From the NCBI GenBank assembly GCA_030528555.1, contig JAUMYQ010000009.1, positions 1-64,000 of the forward strand: a stretch of DNA of 64,000 nt, given 5' to 3'. A program made the translations under genes and the position numbers. The notes below the pieces were generated by a model. It saw nothing but the letters and a program-made list of their open reading frames with translations. It was not told the DNA's origin and searched no databases. How positions within the stretch are numbered: position 1 is the first letter of the stretch; each line of letters begins with the position of its first letter. Of this stretch, positions 27,452 through 37,700 are shown piece by piece. The DNA comes from Porphyromonadaceae bacterium. Lineage in GTDB: Bacteria; Bacteroidota; Bacteroidia; Bacteroidales; Porphyromonadaceae.

Positions 27452-28888
27452 TCAGTCTTCATATTCATCTTCGTCCTCTCCATTGATCTTATCGATCATA
27501 CCCATAAAGCCTTTCTTGACAGACCCCCAAAAACCTGAGCCTCGAGAAGGAGCCTTAGTCCTCTGCTCTACGGAGGGGACTGCCTGAGTAGGACCATTGT
27601 CAGCCAAACCAGCTGCTATCTCGAGTGACTGATCTGGCTCATCCGAACCAATAGGCAAGTCTTCGAGATTGGCATCTAACACATCCTCTTCCACTGGGTC
27701 TTGCGTAAGAATATCCATCGCTTGATAGACTAGTTCTATGCAATCTTTGCTCGCCAAATGGGTTAAAGCCAGCTCACTGACATAGCTTGCACGCTCGGCT
27801 TCACTCACCGCTCCACTAACAAACTCTGGACGTATGCCTCCGACACGCACTGGTTGTCCAATCTGCCCCTCGATGCTCTCGACAAAACCCATGAGCTGAG
27901 TAGCACCACCAGTCAGGACCCAACTGGCGATATTGCTCTGCTCTCCTGCACTAGCTTCACTAACGATATTAATAACGTTGAGCATAATCTCCACCATACG
28001 TGCCATAACGGTACGATTGATATCGATTTGTTTGATGCTTACCCCCTCGATATTGATCGCTTCGTTGCGATCCACCTCTAGACTCATGGCAGCCTTGGTG
28101 AGCTTCACCTGCTCGGCATAACTCTCTACAAGCGATAAGCTCTCGAGGTCTTTGGTCACATCTCTGCCACCCATCGGAAGGACATACAGCCCTGAGAGCA
28201 ACCTATCTTTATACAAAGAGACGCTGGTACAACCTCCACCGATATTGACATAGACGCAGCCAAGCATAGCTTCTTGGCTAGAGAGAATCGTTGTAGCCTC
28301 GGCCACTGGTGTAATAAGAATATCATTGATCTCCAAAGCAAGCTTTTGTTCGAAAGTGGTTCGGAGGTTCTCAAGAATATTTTTGCGTGCAGTAATTACC
28401 TGATAAACTGCGTCAATGCGCTGGCAACGAACGCCCTGGGGCTTCATCTCTGGTTTTCCATCGACAAAAAAGCGCGGATGCAAGACACGTACCACCTCGT
28501 CCTTACCATAGTCGGCATCTTGCACCTGATCGCGGAGTGTCTGCAGATGCTCGTGCGAGACAATCTCTCCCCCATGCGGCAGAGTCAGCTGACTACGATA
28601 GACACGTGAGCGCATAGACACGCATTCTAACCCGACGTAGACGCTGCTAATCTTCTCATTCTCCTCAAGCTGTGCCGATAGTTCGTCTATAATTAGCCCG
28701 ATACTCTTAGCCGTACCATCAATGTTGTGGATGTAACCACGCTTGACATTGTCACGGCTTGGCTGGCGACTCATGGCTATAGGCTGCACCAATCCTCCAG
28801 GATGCTTGATAGACAACATTCCCGTGATGGATGAGCTACCTATATTAATGACCACGTATTTCTTGTCCTTTGGGGTCGTAGCTTGCAT
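27452..28888 (-). CDS. ftsA: Cell division protein FtsA
   Basis: FtsA is the actin-fold protein that tethers FtsZ to the membrane. The phosphate-1 segment is YVVINIGSSSITGML, and GCVYVNIGGGCTSVSLYK is phosphate-2. ASWVLTGGATQLMGFVESIE is the adenosine region. A C-terminal amphipathic helix (GFWGSVKKGFMGMIDKI) after a poorly conserved linker is the expected membrane-targeting element. It is 478 aa. It precedes ftsZ and follows ftsQ by 76 bp. Confidence 0.95.
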   Translation of the reverse strand: MQATTPKDKKYVVINIGSSSITGMLSIKHPGGLVQPIAMSRQPSRDNVKRGYIHNIDGTAKSIGLIIDELSAQLEENEKISSVYVGLECVSMRSRVYRSQLTLPHGGEIVSHEHLQTLRDQVQDADYGKDEVVRVLHPRFFVDGKPEMKPQGVRCQRIDAVYQVITARKNILENLRTTFEQKLALEINDILITPVAEATTILSSQEAMLGCVYVNIGGGCTSVSLYKDRLLSGLYVLPMGGRDVTKDLESLSLVESYAEQVKLTKAAMSLEVDRNEAINIEGVSIKQIDINRTVMARMVEIMLNVINIVSEASAGEQSNIASWVLTGGATQLMGFVESIEGQIGQPVRVGGIRPEFVSGAVSEAERASYVSELALTHLASKDCIELVYQAMDILTQDPVEEDVLDANLEDLPIGSDEPDQSLEIAAGLADNGPTQAVPSVEQRTKAPSRGSGFWGSVKKGFMGMIDKINGEDEDEYED

Positions 28889-28964
28889 ACTTTACGTTTT
28901 AGTATTTAGTCCGATGTGTTGTTTGTCTTCTCTCTTGTTCTTTTGAGGCGCACCAGCTCCCTTG

Positions 28965-29726
28965 CTAAGCGGCCGTTTCTTTGCCATACTCTTTGACAAT
29001 AACTTGTGGCTCTATATAGAGCTTGATATACTGGATGCTATCCCAGCCTTTCTTAGAGATAACGAGCTGTTCGTAGATACGTAGTTTCTCGAGCATGGCC
29101 ACCCACTTCTCGGAGGCATGCCCAAAGTAGATAGCAGCATTTCCCAAGCGTGGAGTGAGCACCAATCCCTCCTTTGGGCTATAGTACCCATGCCCAAAAT
29201 AGCCACGATAGTAGTCACTCCCATCGAGATAAAGCACAAGATCATAGAAACTCCCTGTGGCCATCTCGCGACTGATAGTCCCACTAAAGAGTAGTACATA
29301 GGCATGAAAGCTCGTATTGGTGGGGATGATGCTTCGCTTACGTGATACGTAGTAAGACTCATCGTTGGTCTCTACCCTAAAGAAAGGGTCTTTCTGCTCG
29401 ATGCGTATCTTAAGTTTGCTGCCATGTCTACTACGATAGACCTCAGCTCGATGAAATATGGGATTTAGGCGCAGTGTATCTTCGAGGGCTGCCAGATCTA
29501 TAGAACGCAGTGGCTCACCCTCTAGCTTGATGCCCATCTTCTTAAGTTCCAAGAGAACGTCCTCCGCCCGAATTATCTCTTCTCTTCCAGACTCAGTATC
29601 AATGATAACTTCAACGCTCTGACAAATATCCTCTCGCTCTGCCTCACTCTGCCGGTGCATCAGCCAATAGGCAACGAAGTAGGCTACTAGAAGTAGGGCA
29701 GCTAACCACAGCAGTACTTTCTTCAT
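28965..29726 (-). CDS. ftsQ: Cell division protein FtsQ/DivIB
   Basis: A bitopic membrane protein of the divisome. A short cytoplasmic start and one membrane segment (VLLWLAALLLVAYFVAYWL) are followed by a periplasmic region. The first part (IIRAEDVLLELKKMGIKLEGEPLRSIDLAALEDTLRLNP, residues about 53-91) fits the POTRA domain. The FtsQ beta domain (KLKIRIEQKDPFFRVETND and on) follows. It is 253 aa. The assignment rests on the fold pattern and on its position between murC and ftsA, as sequence conservation in FtsQ is low. Confidence 0.9.
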   Translation of the reverse strand: MKKVLLWLAALLLVAYFVAYWLMHRQSEAEREDICQSVEVIIDTESGREEIIRAEDVLLELKKMGIKLEGEPLRSIDLAALEDTLRLNPIFHRAEVYRSRHGSKLKIRIEQKDPFFRVETNDESYYVSRKRSIIPTNTSFHAYVLLFSGTISREMATGSFYDLVLYLDGSDYYRGYFGHGYYSPKEGLVLTPRLGNAAIYFGHASEKWVAMLEKLRIYEQLVISKKGWDSIQYIKLYIEPQVIVKEYGKETAA

Positions 29727-29734
29727 ACGCTCAT

Positions 29735-31114
29735 CTAGCTTTTCATCAAGGCTGCGACGTCTGGCACCAGGCGGTCTATATCGCCTGCCCCTACCATAAG
29801 CACGACATCAAGATCATCTTTACGCTCACGAAGATAAGGGAGGAGCTGACCTTTGGCAAGGACCACCTTATTGGACAAACCCATCTCTTGAGCAATCATC
29901 TCGGAGCTCACGCCCTCGAGGGGCTTCTCTCGAGCAGGATAGATATCCAATAGAATGGCCTCATCTAAGAGATCCAGGCTAGAGGCAAAGGCCTGATAGA
30001 AGTCTCGCGTACGGCTATACAAATGCGGCTGAAAGACACCGAGCAGTCTACGATTGGGATAAAGCCTGCGCACGGAGCGAATTGAGGCCTCTAGCTCTAC
30101 TGGGTGATGAGCATAATCGTCTATCAATACTCGGCTCGGTGTATCCACTACTCTATCGAACCGCCTACAGACCCCCCTAAAACCTGCCAGAGCTTCGGAC
30201 AAGTGCTCTGGAGAAACACCTGTTAGATAGCCTATAGCAAGAGCTGCCACGGCATTCTCCACATTGATAAGCAACGGTACTCCGAGCTCTACCTCTAGGC
30301 TACCAGCAGACTTAGTCTGGATGGCAGGATAATGCCATCGGAAGAACAAGCGTCCGCCCTCGATGTGCACATCGCTGGCATAGAAATCAGCCTCTTCGTC
30401 TAAAGCGTAGGTGTAGAACGCCACGTCCACACCGAGGCGAGGCGTGAGGGGAATCCCCTTACGCATAACAAGCGCACCTCCAGCCTCGATGAGTGATGTA
30501 AAGTGTTCAAAACTCTCTCGATAGGCCCCTTCCGTGCCATAAATATCTAGATGATCGGGGTCGGCAGAAGTAATAATAGCCATGTGAGGCTTAAGGCGAT
30601 GAAAGGAACGGTCGAACTCATCTGCCTCCACAACAACATAGTCATTAGCCTCTGAAAGCAAAAGGTTCGTTTTGTAGTTGTTGGATATGCCTCCAAGAAA
30701 TGCGCTACACCCCAATGTGCTGTAGAGTAAATGAGCCAGGAGGGTAGATGTCGTGGTCTTGCCATGCGTACCTGCCACACAGAGACCTCGTCCCAATCGG
30801 GTTATTTCGCCTAGAGCCTCGGAGCGCTTGAGCATGCGATAACCTCTAGAACGGTAATAATTTAGCTCGCCATGCTCTTTAGGTATTGCAGGTGTATAGA
30901 TAACGAGTGTCTCTGGGACAAGAAAACGATGAGGAATACTCGCCACATCATCCTCATAATGTACCCAAATATTCTCCAACTCAAGCGTTGCTGTCAAGGA
31001 ACTGGGGGTCAAGTCATAGCCCCCTACCTCCCAGCCCTGATGGTGAAAGTACCGAGCTAAAGCACTCATCCCTATCCCTCCAATACCTATAAAGTAAACA
31101 CTGCGCATACCCAT
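29735..31114 (-). CDS. murC: UDP-N-acetylmuramate--L-alanine ligase
   Basis: MurC adds L-alanine to UDP-MurNAc with ATP, the first amino acid of the peptidoglycan stem. The N terminus SVYFIGIGGIGMSALARY is the UDP-binding Rossmann start. The ATP loop GTHGKTTTSTLLAHL is near residue 116. DDYAHHPVELEASIRSVR and FQPHLYSRT are MurC-specific. It is 459 aa. It heads the murC-ftsQ-ftsA-ftsZ unit and ends 8 bp before ftsQ. The upstream genes usually found in the cluster (murG, ftsW, murD, mraY) are absent; a repeat array lies there instead. Confidence 0.97.
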   Translation of the reverse strand: MGMRSVYFIGIGGIGMSALARYFHHQGWEVGGYDLTPSSLTATLELENIWVHYEDDVASIPHRFLVPETLVIYTPAIPKEHGELNYYRSRGYRMLKRSEALGEITRLGRGLCVAGTHGKTTTSTLLAHLLYSTLGCSAFLGGISNNYKTNLLLSEANDYVVVEADEFDRSFHRLKPHMAIITSADPDHLDIYGTEGAYRESFEHFTSLIEAGGALVMRKGIPLTPRLGVDVAFYTYALDEEADFYASDVHIEGGRLFFRWHYPAIQTKSAGSLEVELGVPLLINVENAVAALAIGYLTGVSPEHLSEALAGFRGVCRRFDRVVDTPSRVLIDDYAHHPVELEASIRSVRRLYPNRRLLGVFQPHLYSRTRDFYQAFASSLDLLDEAILLDIYPAREKPLEGVSSEMIAQEMGLSNKVVLAKGQLLPYLRERKDDLDVVLMVGAGDIDRLVPDVAALMKS

Positions 31115-31220
31115 ATCCTAATATTTCATTGTCGCCTGGGATGGTCCCCCTAGGACCTCACCCACAGGTTGATAATTAACTGCTGAAAATCTTGGATTTA
31201 CATCATCTTCAGAATATTGA

Positions 31221-31228
31221 CAAATATA
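31221..31228 (-). promoter_or_regulatory. Candidate -7 box upstream of murC
   Basis: The minus strand reads TATATTTG, 106 bp before the murC ATG. No -33 match is seen. The stretch 31115-31357 holds nothing else I can identify. Confidence 0.4.
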
Positions 31229-31357
31229 ATAAAAACAACAGTTCGCCCCCCTGCTCTACAAAGCAAGAGCCTCAAAATCTTCATCACTCAAACATCAATT
31301 CCCCCTATCCAGGCCAATCCTCTCAAAACAAGCAATAAAATGCCCCTTTTAATCCCT

Positions 31358-31473
31358 CAAAAAAATGCTCGGGAATACTCGAAAAAATGTTCCCGAACTT
31401 TTTTCTCGGAGTTCCCGAACTTTTTGGAAAAAGTTCGGGAAGTTTTTTTCAAAAGTTCCCGAAGATTTTTCGC
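31358..31473 (+). repeat. 22-bp-period palindromic array, copy 3
   Basis: Cores start at 31369, 31391, 31413, 31435 and 31457, exactly 22 bp apart, with orientations GGG, CCC, CCC, GGG, CCC. The left end is the conserved ATGCTCGGGAATACTCG unit. Its central spacer is CTTTTTGGAAAAAG. It lies upstream of murC, where the rest of the division/wall cluster would normally be. Confidence 0.92.
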
Positions 31474-31579
31474 ACAGATCCAGAATCAACATAAATAACT
31501 AGTAATAAGTAGCTTAGAAGAAAACCCTCATGAGAGCAGAAAATCTCATCACCCAACCATATCGACCTGACTATACACC

Positions 31580-31619
31580 AAGGGCTACGACTATACCTCA
31601 CGGCACGGTCGCAGCCCTT
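31580..31619 (-). terminator. Hairpin after the saccharopine-dehydrogenase-like gene
   Basis: Arms 31580-31591 and 31608-31619 (AAGGGCTACGAC/GTCGCAGCCCTT) pair with one mismatch. It is 45 bp past the stop on the minus strand. Confidence 0.65.
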
Positions 31620-31664
31620 AATATCTATCGTGGCCCAGGTTCTACACTAGAAGCCTTACCTTTA

Positions 31665-32858
31665 TCAAAGCTCTAGGTCAATGTCGAAGCGCTCTTCCCA
31701 AGGTAATCCTTGCGTCATGAGCTGAGCCATGAATGGATCGGGATCGAACTCCTCAACGTTGTACACTCCTGGCTTACGCCACAGCCCCTTCATAAACATC
31801 ATCGCGCCAATCATGGCGGGTACCCCCGTAGTGTAGCTTACTCCCTGAGCACCTGTCTCCTGATAGGCAGCTTGGTGGCTACAGTTGTTCCAAACGTAGT
31901 AAGTACGCTCCTTACCATCCTTGATACCACGAATGCGACAGCCGATCGAAGTCTCTCCCGTGTAATTCTCTCCAAGATCGCCTGGGTTGGGCAACACCGC
32001 CTTAAGGAACTGAATGGGAACAATCTCAACACCGTTGTACATAATAGGATCGATACGCGTCATGCCGATATTCTGCATCACACGTAGATGCGTGAGGTAC
32101 TCCTGTCCAAAGGTCATCCAAAAGCGAGCTCGCTTGATAGTAGGAAAATTCTTAACCAAAGACTCCAGCTCTTCATGATAGAGTAGATAGCTCTCACGAG
32201 AACCGATATTGGGATAAGTGAGTGGCAAGTGAATCTCCTGTGGCTCGGTCTCTACCCACTGACCATTCTCCCAATATTTACCCCTCTGAGTAATCTCGCG
32301 GATGTTGATCTCTGGATTGAAATTCGTGGCAAAAGCCTTGTGATGATCTCCACCGTTGCAGTCCACAATGTCGAGATAATGGATTTCATCAAAGTGATGC
32401 TTGGCTGCATAGGCCGTAAATACGCCCGTCACACCAGGATCAAACCCACAGCCGAGAATGGCCGTCAGCCCAGCTTCCCTAAATCGTTCTTGATAGGCCC
32501 ACTGCCAACTATACTCAAACTTAGCTTCGTCTAGCGGCTCGTAGTTGGCCGTATCCAAGTAATGCACCCCTGCCTCAAGACATGCATCCATGATATGCAA
32601 ATCCTGATAGGGCAAAGCCACATTGATACACAAGTCAGGCTTGAACTCCTTCATCAGAGCTACCAGCTCGGGAACATTGTCAGCGTCGACCTGCGCTGTC
32701 TGTATCTTGACGTTCTTAATCTCAGAAGCTATTTTATCGCATTTGCTCTTGGTGCGGCTTGCTAGCATGATATCGGTGAAGACATCGCTATTCTGAGCCA
32801 CTTTTTTCGCCACCACGGTGCCGACACCTCCAGCACCGATAATGAGTACTCTTCCCAT
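31665..32858 (-). CDS. Carboxynorspermidine synthase (saccharopine dehydrogenase family)
   Basis: The 397-aa protein begins with a Rossmann motif (VLIIGAGGVGTVVAKKVA). MLASRTKSKCDKIA, DLCINVALPYQDLHIMDACL, HYLDTANYEP and GCGFDPGVTGVFTAYA follow. The DPGVTxxF block and the length match the carboxynorspermidine dehydrogenase branch, which reductively condenses aspartate semialdehyde with a diamine to make (nor)spermidine precursors. Lysine-forming saccharopine reductase is the main alternative. No decarboxylase gene adjoins it, so the polyamine assignment is from family resemblance only. It is a single-gene unit. Confidence 0.8.
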   Translation of the reverse strand: MGRVLIIGAGGVGTVVAKKVAQNSDVFTDIMLASRTKSKCDKIASEIKNVKIQTAQVDADNVPELVALMKEFKPDLCINVALPYQDLHIMDACLEAGVHYLDTANYEPLDEAKFEYSWQWAYQERFREAGLTAILGCGFDPGVTGVFTAYAAKHHFDEIHYLDIVDCNGGDHHKAFATNFNPEINIREITQRGKYWENGQWVETEPQEIHLPLTYPNIGSRESYLLYHEELESLVKNFPTIKRARFWMTFGQEYLTHLRVMQNIGMTRIDPIMYNGVEIVPIQFLKAVLPNPGDLGENYTGETSIGCRIRGIKDGKERTYYVWNNCSHQAAYQETGAQGVSYTTGVPAMIGAMMFMKGLWRKPGVYNVEEFDPDPFMAQLMTQGLPWEERFDIDLEL

Positions 32859-32937
32859 TTTCTAATATTATCCGATTATTACGTTATACCTAAAACAGAT
32901 TGTATTTTTTAGCCCAAGCCTCCCTGGGCTCACTCCT

Positions 32938-33408
32938 CTAGCGCAGTCTGTTGGACAGACGCACAAGCATCTCGTCTCTGAGAATACTCCTTATCGCCAA
33001 ATACTCCAAGACAAGAGCCACCAATGGCAGAGCAAGGGCAAACTTCGCCCCAAAACTCAAATCCGTAACAATGCAGTGCTGATAAGTAATAACGCCCATG
33101 TAGCCCAGCATCCCTAAGAGAATTAGGCTCGAAAGCACAGAAATCCTTACCTGATAAGCGCGCCCTCTGCTACCTTTATAAAGAAATAAGCTTACAAATG
33201 CCAACGATGCCACAACGATTGTGAGCACGCCTATGGGCCAACTCACGCCTACCAACGCTCCCGACATATCCTCGATACCCCAAGCTGTCATCTGGTGCAC
33301 TGCTATGCCACTGACACGGTCTACGAATGCTACCATGGGCAACACCAGTAAGAGGCACATAAGCATCACTACGAGAGCTAGCCATAAGGTCTGTATCCTT
33401 TGCCACAT
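32938..33408 (-). CDS. DUF4293 family membrane protein
   Basis: A 156-aa protein starting MWQRIQTLWLALVVMLMCLL, the signature opening of DUF4293. Four hydrophobic segments are visible (residues about 7-28, 55-75, 88-108 and 122-140) with short loops and a basic tail. The function is unknown. It is 14 bp downstream of the omega-like gene and after bamD, an arrangement common in Bacteroidota. Confidence 0.85.
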   Translation of the reverse strand: MWQRIQTLWLALVVMLMCLLLVLPMVAFVDRVSGIAVHQMTAWGIEDMSGALVGVSWPIGVLTIVVASLAFVSLFLYKGSRGRAYQVRISVLSSLILLGMLGYMGVITYQHCIVTDLSFGAKFALALPLVALVLEYLAIRSILRDEMLVRLSNRLR

Positions 33409-33422
33409 AGTACCGTTGTACT

Positions 33423-33749
33423 TTACTTCTTGATGCGCCCTGCAACGTTGTGATACAGCTCGCCCTCCTCATACTCATGAGCTGCGATGAGAGTAGCCTT
33501 GGGCAGACGCTCATAATAGCGAGACACCTCCGTCTGTTCCTTGTTGTCAAAGACCTCTTGCAGGTCATCCGTAATCGTTGCAAACTCCTCCAACTTGCCC
33601 TCTAGCTCAGCCTTAAGCTCCTGAGAAATTTGGTTGGCACGCTTGGCAATCACCATCACCGTCTCATATACGTTGCCCGTATCCTGGCTCAGCGTCACCA
33701 TATCGCGACTAATCGTGTCGTGAGGGATGCTTGCTTTCTTGTAGTCCAT
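33423..33749 (-). CDS. rpoZ: RNA polymerase omega/Rpb6-like subunit, Bacteroidota type
   Basis: A 108-aa soluble protein. NVYETVMVIAKRANQISQEL in the first half matches the omega/Rpb6 helix that clamps the beta-prime subunit (the A-x-R-A-x-Q-I pattern). The tail is acidic, with DNKEQTEVSRYYERLPKAT, unlike proteobacterial omega. Omega helps assemble and stabilise RNA polymerase. It is 33 bp downstream of bamD and 14 bp upstream of the DUF4293 gene, the usual Bacteroidota order, which strengthens the call. Confidence 0.8.
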   Translation of the reverse strand: MDYKKASIPHDTISRDMVTLSQDTGNVYETVMVIAKRANQISQELKAELEGKLEEFATITDDLQEVFDNKEQTEVSRYYERLPKATLIAAHEYEEGELYHNVAGRIKK

Positions 33750-33782
33750 ACGTATTTTATTATAGTTTTATCGTTGATTACT

Positions 33783-34583
33783 TTAGTTTCGAATATGCTT
33801 TTTGAGTCGCTCGTGGAGACGAGTAGCCATACGCTGATACCGGCCCTCAGAGTACTCATTGATGTAGTTATAATAGTGATCTACGGCCTCGCGCAAACGC
33901 TCTTGCCTCTTCTCCTCTACACTCTGCTCGGCCTCCTCTGCCTTGGCCCTAAAAATGAGAAAGAGCAAGTCCTCCCTATGGCGCGTATAGGGATAGTCTT
34001 TGAGAGCATTCTTTGCTGTTACTACTGCAGATTGGTAGTTATTGCCCAAATACAATCCAAGCTCATAGTACAACTTGGCCGCTAGTAGTTCCTTATACGC
34101 CAATTTATCTTGTAAACGAAAGAGCATACCTTCCACTTCATCCCGATAACGTCCCTCAGGGAAATAATCGAGGTAAGCCTGTAGCTCCTTGATCGCTGAA
34201 TAAGTATCAGTTTGGTCTAGCCGAGGCTCAGGCGATGCCTCATAAAGACAATAGCCAGCCTTGTAACGTGCCTCCTCCACCATAGGAGCTTTGGGGTAGC
34301 TTGTGTAGTAGATTTGAAAGTAACGCGCGGCATCGGTCTCCCTTCTAAGGTGATAATAACTATCTGCCATGAGATAGGTGCTCTGCGGCCCCTCACTCGT
34401 GCCGCTCAGAGAGGTTACAATATCTTCCATTAGCAGGATCACGCGCCCATATTTCTTCTCATTGTAGCTCTTCTTGGCATACGAATACCGCTCCGAAACA
34501 TCGGTAGACTTCTGCACACGGTAGTACTCACCGCACGAAGTCAAAAGCCATAGCATACAGTACAGACCTAGTATCTTCTTCAT
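33783..34583 (-). CDS. bamD: Outer membrane assembly lipoprotein BamD
   Basis: BamD is the lipoprotein partner of BamA in inserting outer-membrane beta-barrels. The start is set at 34583 (MKKILGLYCMLWLLTSCGEYY), which gives a lipobox LTSC; the longer frame opens with TTG. TPR-like helical pairs follow: SYAKKSYNEKKYGRVILLMED, SEGPQSTYLMADSYYHL, DAARYFQIYYTSYPKAP and YKAGYCLYEASPEPRLDQ. About 266 aa, normal size. It is first of the bamD-omega-DUF4293 unit. Confidence 0.92.
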   Translation of the reverse strand: MKKILGLYCMLWLLTSCGEYYRVQKSTDVSERYSYAKKSYNEKKYGRVILLMEDIVTSLSGTSEGPQSTYLMADSYYHLRRETDAARYFQIYYTSYPKAPMVEEARYKAGYCLYEASPEPRLDQTDTYSAIKELQAYLDYFPEGRYRDEVEGMLFRLQDKLAYKELLAAKLYYELGLYLGNNYQSAVVTAKNALKDYPYTRHREDLLFLIFRAKAEEAEQSVEEKRQERLREAVDHYYNYINEYSEGRYQRMATRLHERLKKHIRN

Positions 34584-34643
34584 AAATTCTCCAGCCAATT
34601 GCCTCTATCTAGGCCTCCAAGAAAGGAACGCCTAGAGCAACCG

Positions 34644-34651
34644 CAAAGATA
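34644..34651 (-). promoter_or_regulatory. -7 promoter box for bamD
   Basis: The minus strand reads TATCTTTG, 60 bp before the ATG at 34583. A 7-bp hairpin (TCTAGGC/GCCTAGA, 34608-34636) lies between it and the gene. Confidence 0.45.
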
Positions 34652-34744
34652 ATCATTTCTATACGAACATGTCATCCTTACCCTACCTCACCATTCCCCC
34701 CTAAGAGACAACAGAGAGAGCAATCGAAAACTAAGCAAATAACT

Positions 34745-37700
34745 TTAGAGGCTCGGGCGATCAAGACTATCCAGAACCAAAGTCGAGCTTGGTAGCCAGG
34801 TCTTCGTCACTTGATCTTGCCCATTTATCCTAGGATAAAGACGACTGCGTCCTGGAGCAAATAACTCACTCAAGCGACCAAACCGCTGACGGAACGAAAT
34901 GCCCAGCCCTTGTATCGTCAATCCCTGACGCAGATATTGGTACATATGATTGTAGTGATTGTAGCCCTTGAGCCTAAAACTACCCGACTTATTGAGCTTG
35001 TACTCAAGATCAAACTCACCTATGTAAGTCTTACTCAAATATGGGTTGTCATGATATCCCACATTGGCGCTAATGAGCAAACGATCATCGAATAGACTAC
35101 CTGAAAGAAGTAATTCAATGTCTGTATCGTTGAACTCTGCATTGCGCGTCTTGATGCTTGTCCCGATGCTTATCTTCTCACTCAAACCACCCAACAGATA
35201 GGAGAGCTGCTCCGATATAGCGGACGAAGCCACAGAGGTGAGATTGTTCGTTGTACTCTGACTATTACGTAAGAAGCTGTCCAAGGTATAGAACTTACCC
35301 AAAGTAATGAGGTAAAGCATCTGGCGCATCACAGCATCATCCGTATTGAGTAATGAGCGTACGCGTCGCTCTAGCTCCACATCCATACCAGGGAGCTCTA
35401 TACCGAAGCGTATTTTGGGCTGAATGATCGACCCCGTCAGCCCCAAGACGCAATGTACAGGGACATTGGTACGCTTAATATCGAAAAGCAGATCTGCATC
35501 CAGGTCTGCAATATTGGCCGTCAGAGAATAGATAGCCTTAAGGTTCAATTCGGTACTCTCAATAGGCCCTCGGAAAGTGACCTCTCCTCCCTCGGCTAGT
35601 GCAAACCGTTTTTGTGCAAGCTGCTCGAGCCTAAAGGTATATTGCCCATCCACCACAGCTAGCCCTCCAAAGACATTTGCCTCGCCTCTCTCTGTGACTT
35701 GTATAGCTAAATGCCCCTGAGCTTTGCCCCTCAACTCACCGCCGCTACCATCATAGCCCATAAGCATGCCTATCTTGGCCTCAGGCGTAATACCTATATT
35801 AAGGCTCATCGATATACCTAAGGGCAGGTTACTGGGAGAGGTTACAGCGATAGAGTTGGCAGGCGCGAGGGATGGGCTCAGAGGTTTGAAGCGCATAATC
35901 CCCAAATCTCGCCCCACCTGAACGGTATTGAAATCGAGAGTAACATCCGTCTTAGCCTCACTCTGAATATCCAACCCCAGGGACAAATGCTGCTCATTCC
36001 CGACGAGACTAGCCGAGCCCGAGGCATAAGCTTTACCATAGATAGGGAGATCTCTATTATGGCTCGTGTGCAAGATGCAAATCTTGTCCAGCTCATCGGC
36101 TCGAAGCTGGAGGTTGATATCGGCAAAATGGTCATGACCGATATGGCCACTGATGACCCCTGTACCGTCTGCATTGTCACGAATACGCAAACGGTCGAAG
36201 ACAATTCGGTTCGGCTCAAAACGCACTCTATCCGAAAAAGCATATTCCGTACCAATTATCCCAAGGCCAAACTTACCATCTTGAACATCAGCTACCCCAG
36301 CAAGCGTCACACCCTGCTCGAACCTACCGAAGAGACGCACTCGCCCCGTTGCGGCTCCCTCCAGGCGCGAGAGGATATCCTGCATAAAAACGTGGGTAAA
36401 ACCAATATCTAATCGTTTGGCATCGAACATAAGATCAATACCAGCAGGTTCATCTATCTTAATATATCCACCCACCTTTGCCGAGCCTCCAAGCACATTT
36501 TGATGCACTATGCCAGCGAGGTTCAGTTTCATATCCCGACTGTTCCAATCTAAGGCTATGTCAATAGCTGCCGCGTCTCGCCCTTCAAGGAGGAAATGGG
36601 GGCTAGTCACCTTGGCATCAGCATAGAGAACTCCTTGTCGAAAGTTCGCACGAGCACGCCCCGTAAGGTCAGTCTCGAGCATCGTGAAGTCAACCCCTGC
36701 ACTCTCCAGGATGTAGCGCAGGTTAATATTCTTCATGTCTGCCCACAATTCATCAGTGACAGCCCCCAACGAACCAAAGAGACGTAGACTACGCCCCTTA
36801 GTAGAGAGCTGTAGATTATCGACAGAAAATCTATTAGGTTCAAGCAGTATACGCGCAGGCTTGAGTTCCCAGATAGCCGAGTGGATACGCAGACTTGAGG
36901 GATATAGAGATATCTCGGCTCGAAGGTCATCTAGGGAGTGTACCGCCTGGCTTGTCCCACCCAGCAGAGCATTTAAAGCAATGACACCATTCTCTTGTCC
37001 CTGCTCATCGGTTCCCAAGTCGCAGCGTAGGCTAAGAGCATCCCCCTGTGTACGGAGCCCAAGATTGAAGCCCGAGAGCATACCACCCGACAAGAGATTA
37101 ACATTTCCCTCAACATCGAGGCTATTGTTATCTAGCCTAAGCCTGAAATTACTGAGACGATGGTTGGCTAGCTCTAAAGAGTCCGCATCGAGGCTAACAA
37201 AAAGCCTGTCGCTATACTCCTCATACCTCCCCAAGAGGTCAAGAGGTCTATGTAGATGTAGCGGTAGAGCAAGCAACCTGTCGAGATGCCTTGGCGGAGC
37301 AGAGAGATGTAGGCGCAGAGTTGCCTCATTGTCTTTGGGCTGAATCTTAGTCCGACCAAGGCTGTGCAACACTGGGACACGTCGATAAAGCGAACGAAGC
37401 ATACGCCCTGGCAACTCCGTAGGGCTATATTTTCCACTGAGGCTCAAGCTAAGCCAGGGAGCCGTAAGCCTTAAATATCGCTCCTTACCATCAGCATCAA
37501 GGCGCAAGCGTAGGTCTTCCAAATGCAATGTATCTCCCTGCTGCACCATCATAAAAGAAGGGATGGCTAGCTCCCCTGTAGCCTTCTCTAGATCGATCGA
37601 GGAGAGCCCTACCCGAGCTTGCCCCGAGAAATACCTACTCTGCTCCGAAGACTCTAGTCCCAAATGGGTAGGGTTGATGCCACGTACATCTACCTGAGCA

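Noticed and set aside
36735-37343. 202-codon plus-strand ORF inside tamB, with other long antisense ORFs in the macroglobulin, TopA and DPP-IV genes
   Set aside because: They are antisense shadows of strongly coding frames and show no recognisable protein features or promoters.
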